The position numbers were made by a program, and so were the translations under genes. This document shows, piece after piece, positions 15,521-21,228 of a DNA stretch of 21,228 bases. How positions within the stretch are numbered: position 1 is the stretch's first letter; every line of letters starts with the position of its first letter. The notes below the pieces were generated by a model, which was given only the letters and a program-made list of their open reading frames with translations, ran no database searches and was not told where the DNA came from. This stretch comes from Lachnoclostridium sp. UBA1434 (GTDB lineage Bacteria > Bacillota > Clostridia > Lachnospirales > Lachnospiraceae): contig DCTS01000091.1 in assembly GCA_002329645.1 (NCBI GenBank), positions 39,724 to 60,951 on the forward strand, given 5' to 3'.

Positions 15521-16603
15521 TCATTCCTCATCACATGCAACTATATTGTTCTCCCTTTCCTTTTCCTCCAGTGTTTTCATTACTTCTATTATTATGATGA
15601 GTCCTATGGGCCCGAGAAAGAAGCCGGGTATTCCGAAAAGCTTTACACCTATAAACATTGCCATCAAGGTATAAAGCGGCCTTATTCCAATACGGTTCCC
15701 GATTAGCTTGGGCTCAAGCACCTCCCGGATAACCTGGCATACCAGGTAGGTGGTAATAAGGATTGCTGCCTGAAATATATTCCCGCTAATCAGCATTATT
15801 ATGCTCCAGGGTATGAATATGATGCCGCTGCCCAGCACAGGCAAGGCATCCAATACGGCAATGCCCGTCCCTATCAGAAGAGCATAATCATTCCTGATTA
15901 GGGTCAGTCCGATTACGCATACCACCGCAACCATAAGCATAATTATGAGCTGGCAGCGCAGGTAGGCAATGCCCGCACCGGCAAGCCTGTCCGTGACCTT
16001 GTGGCATTCCATATAAAATGAATTGTTTTCAAACTTCTTTTTAAGTACCGGAAGATCCTTTGCAATCAATACGGCCGATACAAATATGATAAGGAGCACC
16101 CCGATTGCAGCTATAAGCCTGACGGCAATGAATAGCGTTTGTCTTGTCATGCCCGGTATTACTTCGTTTCTTAATTTATCAGCAGTCTGCAGAAGATGCC
16201 CGTCCACGGTCTTTCTTGCGGTGCCTGCCACAAGGCCGAATATTTCATCGCAGCTGCTGCACATATTATCCAGCCTTTCGGCAATTGCACTGATATATAC
16301 GGGTATGTTCTTAACAAGCATAATCATTTGCTTAATTAATGTCCTGCACAAAAAATAACAGCCTGTTCCCAGTGCAGAAACCAAAATAATGACAGATAAG
16401 CTTCCTCCAATAATCCGGGGCAGCTTCAGCCTTCTATACAGGAATTCGGTGACCGGCCGGATAATCCATGCAATAAAATATGCAAATAAAAACGGCAGTA
16501 TTAAGGGCAATAAAAAACGGAAGCTCAGATATACGCCAAGGGAGGTTATCATAAGGTTTAAAAGCCATTTAGTCCTCTTGTTTTTAACTTCAAAGCTCTT
16601 CAT
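15521..16603 (-). CDS. AI-2E family / YtvI-like integral membrane protein
   Basis: A 360-residue polytopic protein of the AI-2E transporter family (PF01594 type). It has two N-terminal segments with the typical 'LPFLFAYFIAWIIRPVTEFLYRR' signature, a third helix, an amphipathic extracytoplasmic stretch (about 85-145) and a C-terminal bundle with 'LIRNDYALLIGTGIAVLDALPVLGSG' and 'FFLGPIGLIII'. Spore-formers carry a member called YtvI; substrates in this family are mostly unproven. I chose ATG 16603 because GGAGG is six to seven bases upstream; the in-frame ATG at 16627 lacks one. A perfect TTGACA at 16683-16688 may be its -35, but the matching -10 (TAAAGG) is poor. Confidence 0.88.
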   Translation of the reverse strand: MKSFEVKNKRTKWLLNLMITSLGVYLSFRFLLPLILPFLFAYFIAWIIRPVTEFLYRRLKLPRIIGGSLSVIILVSALGTGCYFLCRTLIKQMIMLVKNIPVYISAIAERLDNMCSSCDEIFGLVAGTARKTVDGHLLQTADKLRNEVIPGMTRQTLFIAVRLIAAIGVLLIIFVSAVLIAKDLPVLKKKFENNSFYMECHKVTDRLAGAGIAYLRCQLIIMLMVAVVCVIGLTLIRNDYALLIGTGIAVLDALPVLGSGIIFIPWSIIMLISGNIFQAAILITTYLVCQVIREVLEPKLIGNRIGIRPLYTLMAMFIGVKLFGIPGFFLGPIGLIIIIEVMKTLEEKERENNIVACDEE

Positions 16604-16689
16604 ACCATTCCTCCGCTTTCCCGCCATATAAATACTTTGTAATTATTTCCTTCACGGTACCTTTATTGTTGCGTTGATTTTTTGTCAAG

Positions 16690-16720
16690 AAAAAGAGAAT
16701 TCATTTATTAATGAATTCTC
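16690..16720 (-). terminator. Intrinsic terminator of the TM1266-ABC-kinase operon
   Basis: An 11-bp perfect stem (16695-16705 with 16710-16720), a four-base loop and five T residues on the minus strand (16690-16694). It lies about 200 bases past the kinase stop, beyond the 36-bp repeats. TTGACA at 16683-16688 follows directly. Confidence 0.85.
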
Positions 16721-16813
16721 CTGTCCTTATTGTCTGTGAAACTAATAATTTATATCCTCGGGGATATTTTGAAATTAAAAAGCCAATAATATCATTTACA
16801 GCTAAATTAAAGA

Positions 16814-16956
16814 TATCCGTCCGGCAACAATCTCAATCCTTACATAATATGATCTTTCAGCAGCGATCCTTATCCTTCATAATATGATCAAATCAGAAGC
16901 ATTCTCTATTTTTCATAATACGATCAATCAGCTGCGAGCTCTATTCTTACATAATA
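16814..16956. repeat. 36-bp tandem array spanning the 3' end of the kinase gene
   Basis: On the minus strand four units each begin TATTATG: 16956-16921 (coding, ending with the stop), 16920-16885, 16884-16850 (35 bases) and 16849-16814. Units 1-3 end in TGATCG, TGATCA and GATCA. The outermost unit, TATTATGTAAGGATTGAG, is closest to the coding one, TATTATGTAAGAATAGAG. Confidence 0.8.
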
Positions 16957-17715
16957 TGCATTTAGCCTGCGAGCTTCCAACGCCCGGTCAAATTCATCAA
17001 GAACCTGAAAATCATCGCCTGCTTTCTTAACCTTTATTGCAGGACCTGACATTATACATATCTCCCCTGCTTCCGGCTCCAAAGGCTCATCGGGTATATC
17101 CCTTAAGCCTGCCCCGGGAATTATGAGGCGTTTTGGCGAGACAAGTATTTTAGTTTTATCCCAGGGGTTTTGCTCATACATCAATGCTTCATTATAAATA
17201 ATATCGGCAATCTTTTCAGGCGGACAAAATGTTGAATCAATCACCAGATTATAGTTTGAGAAATTCATATATTCAAGGTTATAGATTTCCTTATACCGGA
17301 TCTTCTCGGTTTCGGCCCTCTTCGCAAGCAGGCTTTTGGCTTCCTCCAGTGAGGAGTATCTTTCCTCCTCGCCTCTTTTGTCATTCATGACACGTATGGC
17401 GGCAGCCTCAAGGCTGACCGATACAAACACCTTGAAGGATTTCTCTGCAAAATGCCATGCAAGCCTGGAATCAAAAATAATGTTCTTATCCCGGTTTTCC
17501 CGGGATATCCGGGTGGTTTCGCCGTCAATCATTCTGTCGTACTTCTCGTCGGTACGCATGAGCTGATTTAGCTCCAGAGTGCTCATATTCATCTTCCTTG
17601 CCAGCTCTCTCTGGACCTTGCCCGTTGAATATATCTCAAAGCCGTATTTCTCAGCCAGCATCCGGCAATATGTGGACTTGCCGCTTCCCAGATTGCCTGT
17701 AATTGTTATATGCAT
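16924..17715 (-). CDS. Cytidylate kinase-like P-loop kinase with C-terminal ParB-like domain
   Basis: A 263-residue protein. Residues 1-180 form a nucleoside-monophosphate-kinase-like domain with the P-loop GNLGSGKST (7-15), a substrate-side 'STGKVQRELA' and 'IIFDSRLAWHF', resembling AAA/cytidylate kinase-like proteins (PF13189 type). Residues about 188-260 resemble the ParB/sulfiredoxin fold: 'ILVSPKRLIIP' then 'VLDEFDRALEARRLNAYYVRIEL', similar to the VLDGHHRLAAA signature but with E-F-D in place of G-H-H. The substrate is unknown. AAGGAAGG precedes ATG 17715. It is 30 bases after the ATPase gene and ends the operon. Its last codons form the first unit of a 36-bp repeat array. Confidence 0.82.
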   Translation of the reverse strand: MHITITGNLGSGKSTYCRMLAEKYGFEIYSTGKVQRELARKMNMSTLELNQLMRTDEKYDRMIDGETTRISRENRDKNIIFDSRLAWHFAEKSFKVFVSVSLEAAAIRVMNDKRGEEERYSSLEEAKSLLAKRAETEKIRYKEIYNLEYMNFSNYNLVIDSTFCPPEKIADIIYNEALMYEQNPWDKTKILVSPKRLIIPGAGLRDIPDEPLEPEAGEICIMSGPAIKVKKAGDDFQVLDEFDRALEARRLNAYYVRIELAAD

Positions 17716-17745
17716 TGTGCTACCTTCCTTGAATATAATAATATG

Positions 17746-18342
17746 CTATAGCTTATTATAGCCGATATTATTTAATATTACAATAAATCCTCCAAGTGCG
17801 TCAGCTTCATCTTTATTATGGGTTATGACAATTACGGTCCTGCCTGAGGCATGCTCCTTCACATAGCTTATTGCTTTCAGCTTCATGTCTTCATCCAGTC
17901 CTTTAAAGGGTTCGTCCAGTATGATTATATCCCTGTCGGCAAGTATTGCCCTGACCAGCTCGACTCTTCGCCTCATCCCTCCGCTTAATGCCGAGGCCGG
18001 CTTGTCATCGTAATCCGTTAATCCCACCTGATTGAAATGCTCCCTGACAATCTCCTGCGAAAGCTTCTTATGGCATACAAGCTGAACATTTTTTACCGCA
18101 TCATAATGCTCAATCAGCCTGTCTTCCTGAAATACCGCAGCAAAGCTTCTCCCTGCTGTTCCGGTTACCGTTCCGGAATCGGGTGCTATAAGACCCATAA
18201 TAATATTAATCAAGGTGGTCTTACCTGCTCCGGAGGGACCCATAATGCAGGTGATTGCCCCGTCAGGTATGGTTATATCCAGATCCTTTAGCACATATGA
18301 GCCGTTATAGCTTTTACTGATATTATTTAAACGAATATCCAT
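17746..18342 (-). CDS. ABC transporter ATP-binding protein, NitT/TauT-type
   Basis: A 198-residue ATPase, short for the family (usually about 240-260). All catalytic elements are present: Walker A GPSGAGKTT (35-43), Q-loop FQEDRL, signature LSGGMRRR, Walker B IIILDEP, D-loop and switch His in VITHN. It powers the adjacent permease. I prefer ATG 18342, just after GGGAGG; the in-frame ATG at 18354 lies on the upstream edge of that same sequence and has no site of its own. The permease stop is 34 bases upstream. Confidence 0.9.
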   Translation of the reverse strand: MDIRLNNISKSYNGSYVLKDLDITIPDGAITCIMGPSGAGKTTLINIIMGLIAPDSGTVTGTAGRSFAAVFQEDRLIEHYDAVKNVQLVCHKKLSQEIVREHFNQVGLTDYDDKPASALSGGMRRRVELVRAILADRDIIILDEPFKGLDEDMKLKAISYVKEHASGRTVIVITHNKDEADALGGFIVILNNIGYNKL

Positions 18343-18376
18343 GGCTCCTCCCATCGTATCATGAAGATATGCTGAT

Positions 18377-19132
18377 TTATTTATACCGTTTCATAAGAAG
18401 CTTCATGCCTTTTTCAAAAACCATGCTGATAATTATTATAATCACTGTCCATGCCAGAAGCTCGCCGGTCATAAGGTACAGCTTGGCTTCGTACAGCTTT
18501 CCGCCTATGGAGCCTGCCGGAATTCCTATTACCTCGGCTGCTATCCCTGCCTTAAAGGCCAGGCCCAGTCCTGCACCGGCTGCAGAGGCAAGATAAGGCA
18601 TTGCGGCAGGAATATAGATTGCCCTTATTTTCTTATACCGGCTTAAGCCAAATACATGTGCAAACTCCAGCAGCTTATTGCCGGTGTTCCTGAGTCCTTC
18701 ATATACATTGGAATACACTACCGGAACAACCATCAGAAAGGAGGCCAGTACCGACATGTTCCTTGAGCTTATCCATACCAGGGCAAGTATTATAAAGGAG
18801 GTGACCGGAGTTGCCCTGATAACCGTCATAAGCGGGGATATAAGCTCATTTAGCAGATCGTTTATATATGACAATACGGCAAAAGCAATGCCTGCGGCCA
18901 CTGCAGCCCCAAAGCCAAGTATTACCCTGGGAACGGAGAATACAAGGGTACGCCAGAAATCAGCTTCACTTACCAGCTCTGCTATAATAAGCAAGACCTT
19001 AACCGGAGACACCAACAATATGTCGCTGCCGATAGTCCTGGCCGCAATCTCCCATATCAGCAGCCAGAACACCGCTGATATTGCCGTATATATTCTTTTT
19101 CTGACAGTCTTCTTAACAGAGTGTTCCGCCAT
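18377..19132 (-). CDS. ABC transporter permease, NitT/TauT-type
   Basis: A 251-residue permease of the SsuC/TauC/ThiX-like class with about six membrane segments. The EAA-loop that contacts the ATPase is visible in 'FAHVFGLSRYKKIRAIYIPAAMPYL'. 'GLAFKAGIAAEVIGIPAGSIGGKLYEA' is typical of the class. GGAGG lies seven bases before ATG 19132. It is 18 bases downstream of the lipoprotein and upstream of the ATPase, the usual three-component layout. Confidence 0.92.
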   Translation of the reverse strand: MAEHSVKKTVRKRIYTAISAVFWLLIWEIAARTIGSDILLVSPVKVLLIIAELVSEADFWRTLVFSVPRVILGFGAAVAAGIAFAVLSYINDLLNELISPLMTVIRATPVTSFIILALVWISSRNMSVLASFLMVVPVVYSNVYEGLRNTGNKLLEFAHVFGLSRYKKIRAIYIPAAMPYLASAAGAGLGLAFKAGIAAEVIGIPAGSIGGKLYEAKLYLMTGELLAWTVIIIIISMVFEKGMKLLMKRYK

Positions 19133-19150
19133 ATGATACCTCCGGCCTGA

Positions 19151-20323
19151 TTAAGGCATATAATAGAAATCCTCTGCCGGGAGATTTCCTCCTACCGCCT
19201 TGGGATTTTGATCATATAAAATACCAAGGTATCCGGCAACCTTTTTCTTCATCTCCTCGCCCCTGATGAGGGTTATATTGCAGTAGGGTATTGCCTTTTT
19301 GGCAACTGCCGCCTTGAATATGCCCTGGTTCTCCACCAGCGCAGCTGCTTCATCTATATTGCTGTTCACAAAATCAACGCTGTTTTCATATTCCTCCATA
19401 AAGGCGCCAAAGGCTTTTTCATTCTCCTCAAGGAAAGCCTTCCTGACCACAACGACACCGGTAACCACCGAGCCCTGGCCGTTGCTTGCCTTATCCCATT
19501 CTTCTGCTACATCAAGGGCTATCCTTATCTTGTTATTGTTCAACATAACTGTTGTCACGTAGGGCTGGGGAAGCATTGCTATTGCATCCCCGGTTTCGCT
19601 TAATATGGACGCTACTTCCGTTGCTTCGGTCTTGTATTCTATGGTGACATCCTTTTCAGGGTCTATTCCGTAGGAATTCAGCAGGTAATTCAGCGTATAC
19701 TGCGGTGTGGTTCCAAGTCCGGTGGAATATATTGTACAGCCCTTAAGGTCTTCCACGGAATTAATTTTGTTTCCTGTCTCGATTATATATAATACGCCCA
19801 GGGTATTGATTCCTGCAAGCTTAATCTCTCCGCCCGTCTTATTATAAAGCACAGAAGCCAGATTGCACGGAACAGCAGCTATATCAATCTCTCCCTTAAC
19901 CAGACCCGTGCTGATCTCATCAGCCGTTCCTGAAAGCATAAAGTCATAATTGCCGGCTGTTTCTCCTGCGGCTGCATCATCCATAATCTTTATCATGCCT
20001 ATTGCAGTGGGCCCCTTAAGAGCTGCAATTCTGATATTTGTTTTTTCGGCAGCACTGCCTTCCGTATCAGCAGATGCTGCATCACCTTCCCTATCCGCCG
20101 GTACGGCATTGTCTTGCGTATCTGACGGTACTGCATTCCCTTCCGAATCGGAAGCTATATCCTTATCCTTACTTTCGTCCTGAGTATCTATATCCTCCGT
20201 ACCTGCGGCTGTTTTGTTATCTGCCGCATTATTACTGTCATTTGCCCCTTTCTTATCTGCGGAACAACCTGTTATCACAAAAATACATATAATCATTAAT
20301 ACAATTGCTGCAAGCTTTTTCAT
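19151..20323 (-). CDS. Substrate-binding lipoprotein, NMT1/THI5- or SsuA-like
   Basis: A 390-residue lipoprotein. A signal peptide ends in the lipobox ITGC, with C20 the lipidated residue. An acidic, Ala/Ser-rich linker (21-94) follows and contains four 9-residue repeats (about 57-92; AVPSDTQDN-like). The binding domain (about 95-390) has the two-lobed class II pattern: 'IRIAALKGPTAIGMIKI', 'GEIDIAAVPCNLASVLYNK', 'VEDLKGCTIYSTGLGTTPQYTLNYLL', 'AMLPQPYV'. This matches nitrate/sulfonate/thiamine-precursor binders. The ligand cannot be named from sequence. AGGAGG sits in a small AACC-AGGA-GGTT hairpin just before the start, which may modulate translation. It follows the TM1266 gene by 68 bases. 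Confidence 0.93.
   Translation of the reverse strand: MKKLAAIVLMIICIFVITGCSADKKGANDSNNAADNKTAAGTEDIDTQDESKDKDIASDSEGNAVPSDTQDNAVPADREGDAASADTEGSAAEKTNIRIAALKGPTAIGMIKIMDDAAAGETAGNYDFMLSGTADEISTGLVKGEIDIAAVPCNLASVLYNKTGGEIKLAGINTLGVLYIIETGNKINSVEDLKGCTIYSTGLGTTPQYTLNYLLNSYGIDPEKDVTIEYKTEATEVASILSETGDAIAMLPQPYVTTVMLNNNKIRIALDVAEEWDKASNGQGSVVTGVVVVRKAFLEENEKAFGAFMEEYENSVDFVNSNIDEAAALVENQGIFKAAVAKKAIPYCNITLIRGEEMKKKVAGYLGILYDQNPKAVGGNLPAEDFYYMP
20052..20159 (-). repeat. 27-bp coding tandem repeat in the lipoprotein linker
   Basis: Four in-frame units at 20052-20078, 20079-20105, 20106-20132 and 20133-20159 each encode nine residues of the pattern A/S-D-x-E/Q-G/D-x-A-x-x. They extend the flexible stalk between the lipid anchor and the binding domain. 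Confidence 0.75.
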
Positions 20324-20391
20324 AATGTTAAACCTCCTGGTTAAATTTATTTCAAATAATATTCCTGCTTTTCATAGTCCTGCCGCCTGAC

Positions 20392-20640
20392 TTACTTGCT
20401 TTTGGCGTAGATTGTCTTGACGCTGATACCCTTCATCATTCCTATCTTTCCTGCCAGAGTACTGATTGTATCGGCTCCTGCGTCCACAACAATGCTTATG
20501 ATATTCAAGCCCTTTTCCCGCATTGGAAGACCCATCCTTCCGATTATATAACCTCTGTATTCATGCAACAGGCTGTTCAGATCCTCTACTGCCTCAGGAT
20601 CTTCAACAATTATTCCGATAAGCGCCGTTCTGGTATCCAT
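20392..20640 (-). CDS. TM1266-family (iron-only hydrogenase system regulator-like) protein
   Basis: An 82-residue ACT/ferredoxin-like fold protein closely fitting the TM1266 pattern: 'ALIGIIVEDPEAVEDLNSLLHEY', 'IIGRMGLPMREKGLNIISIVVD', 'ISTLAGKIGMMKGISVK'. Family members often sit near [FeFe]-hydrogenase maturation genes and are annotated as putative regulators; no biochemical role is established. I chose ATG 20640 because GGAGGG lies six bases upstream and the length matches the family. The frame stays open to a GTG at 20733 with its own AAGGAG (20745-20750) 11 bases upstream. That longer form would translate straight through the leader terminator. It is the first gene of the ABC-kinase operon. 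Confidence 0.9.
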   Translation of the reverse strand: MDTRTALIGIIVEDPEAVEDLNSLLHEYRGYIIGRMGLPMREKGLNIISIVVDAGADTISTLAGKIGMMKGISVKTIYAKSK

Positions 20641-20681
20641 TGCAATCCCTCCATTCATAATGCCCCTGACTTTTATGGTAT

Positions 20682-20723
20682 AAAAAACCCTATACCTAAA
20701 GCATACATGCCGCAGGCATAGGG
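20682..20723 (-). terminator. Intrinsic terminator in the leader of the TM1266 operon (attenuator)
   Basis: CCCTATGCCT (minus strand, 20723-20714) pairs with AGGTATAGGG (20697-20688) over 10 positions with one G-U. The 16-base loop contains GCAT-GT-ATGC, and six T residues follow (20687-20682). It lies about 30 bases upstream of the TM1266 ribosome binding site and well downstream of the promoter, so it must be read through for the operon to be expressed. Confidence 0.8.
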
Positions 20724-20760
20724 AATAAAACACTTATGTAGTATCTCCTTCGAAGCGGAA

Positions 20761-20840
20761 TTATTCTAAGAACTGAATGTTCTGGGATCTATATGTTCTA
20801 AGAGCAACATGTTCTAAGTATAACATGTTCTAAGAGCAGC
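20761..20840. repeat. 16-bp tandem repeat, five units, in the operon leader
   Basis: Units at 20761-20776, 20777-20792, 20793-20808, 20809-20824 and 20825-20840 share the core ATGTTCTAAG, which reads CTTAGAACAT on the transcribed strand. A complementary GAATGTTCT on the minus strand (20857-20849) pairs perfectly with AGAACATTC (20783-20775), and could pair less well with the other copies. Confidence 0.8.
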
Positions 20841-20948
20841 AGGCTTAAAGAACATTCTTTTCTTTATATGCTTTTTCCTTATCTTCAGGATGATGCGCTT
20901 TTATCCTATGCCTTTTCGTCAGGCGTACCTTTCAAATCGGCTAATAAC

Positions 20949-20977
20949 AGCATACATCTTTGTTAATTATTTGTCAA
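20949..20977 (-). promoter_or_regulatory. Sigma-A promoter of the TM1266-ABC-kinase operon
   Basis: On the minus strand a perfect TTGACA (20972-20977), a 17-base spacer and TATGCT (20949-20954, 4/6) lie just downstream of the response-regulator stop. The start site would be near 20942, giving a leader of about 300 bases. Confidence 0.75.
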
Positions 20978-21011
20978 TAGCTAATTTCACATTACAATAT
21001 GGCCGGGGTGA

Positions 21012-21228
21012 TTACACCTTGAAGCGATATCCGACACCCCAGATCGTCTCGATGTATTGAGGCTTTGAGGTGTTGTATTCTATCTTTTCGCGAATTTTCT
21101 TAATATGAACCGTTACCGTTGCAATATCACCGATTGAGTCCATATCCCATATTTCACGGAAAAGATCTTCCTTGGTAAATACATGATTCGGATGCTCAGC
21201 CAAAAAGGTTAACAGGTCAAATTCCTTG
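21012..21228 (-). CDS. OmpR/PhoB-family response regulator, C-terminal part
   Basis: Only the last 72 codons are in the window; the gene continues past 21228. The visible part is the winged-helix DNA-binding domain: KEFDLLTFLAEHP, 'VFTKEDLFREIWD', the recognition helix 'ATVTVHIKKIREKIE', and the wing 'YIETIWGVGYRFKV'. Such regulators are phosphorylated by a partner histidine kinase, presumably outside the window. No terminator follows its stop at 21012, so some transcripts may read into the TM1266 leader, where the terminator at 20682-20723 would stop them. Confidence 0.93.
   Translation of the reverse strand, partial: KEFDLLTFLAEHPNHVFTKEDLFREIWDMDSIGDIATVTVHIKKIREKIEYNTSKPQYIETIWGVGYRFKV

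Larger units (their letters stand above)
20641..20948 (-). ncRNA. Structured 5' leader, candidate riboswitch or attenuator
   Basis: About 300 bases of leader RNA separate the promoter from the TM1266 gene. In transcript order it contains a small stem GCCT/AGGC (20924-20910), a stem AGGAT/ATCCT (20907-20887), a purine-rich spacer, the 16-bp repeat domain closed by a 9-bp inverted repeat (20857-20775), an AAGGAG site (20750-20745) and a terminator (20723-20682). I compared it by memory with TPP, SAM, FMN, cobalamin, c-di-GMP, fluoride, THF and T-box patterns and found no match. Confidence 0.5.

Noticed and set aside
16814..16956. CRISPR-like array
   Set aside because: The units are directly adjacent with no variable spacers of equal length, and no cas genes are present. 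The same applies to the arrays at 8138-8339 and 20761-20840.
20860..20948. TPP riboswitch ahead of the NMT1/THI5-like transporter operon
   Set aside because: The CUGAGA and ACCUGAU-type conserved cores are missing from the leader.

Overview
The window looks like chromosomal DNA from a low-to-mid GC, endospore-forming anaerobe of the Clostridia, most likely Lachnospiraceae-like. The evidence is strong AAGGAG-type ribosome binding sites, sigma-A promoters (TTGACA-17-TATAAT type), a CotS-family spore coat protein, a YaaH/SleL-type LysM-GH18 protein, a YtvI/AI-2E-type membrane protein, an archaeal-type (type 3) prolyl-tRNA synthetase and a TM1266-family hydrogenase-associated protein. I see no phage, insertion sequence, tRNA, rRNA or CRISPR array.

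Layout. 1-2303 (+): a small cysteine-rich protein, a LysM-LysM-GH18 protein whose catalytic motif is destroyed, and a small zinc-ribbon protein. 2387-5411 (-): HD-GYP protein, exonuclease III, HAD phosphatase and DUF951 protein. 5649-6317 (+): hemolysin III/PAQR-like membrane protein, divergent from DUF951 across a control region with a GTAGT palindrome. 6647-12302 (-): glucose-6-phosphate isomerase, a membrane coiled-coil protein, a PEGA-domain protein and a CotS-family protein lacking its catalytic aspartates. 12563-15384 (-): proS then cca, closed by an elaborate terminator. 15521-16603 (-): AI-2E/YtvI-type permease. 16924-20640 (-): an apparent operon in the order TM1266-family regulator, lipoprotein, permease, ATPase, nucleotide kinase fused to a ParB-like domain. 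21012-21228 (-): the end of an OmpR-type response regulator.

Two things stand out. First, the TM1266-ABC operon has a leader of about 300 nt. It holds a good promoter, two small hairpins, five tandem 16-bp repeats enclosed by a 9-bp inverted repeat, and a canonical intrinsic terminator just before the first gene. This is the layout of an attenuator or riboswitch, and I do not recognise it as a known class. Second, the window carries at least five unrelated short tandem arrays with units of 16, 24, 27, 30 and 36 bp. Four are intergenic; one of these runs across a stop codon, and the fifth is in frame in a lipoprotein linker. That suggests a genome prone to local tandem duplication. Two spore-related proteins also look like pseudoenzymes.
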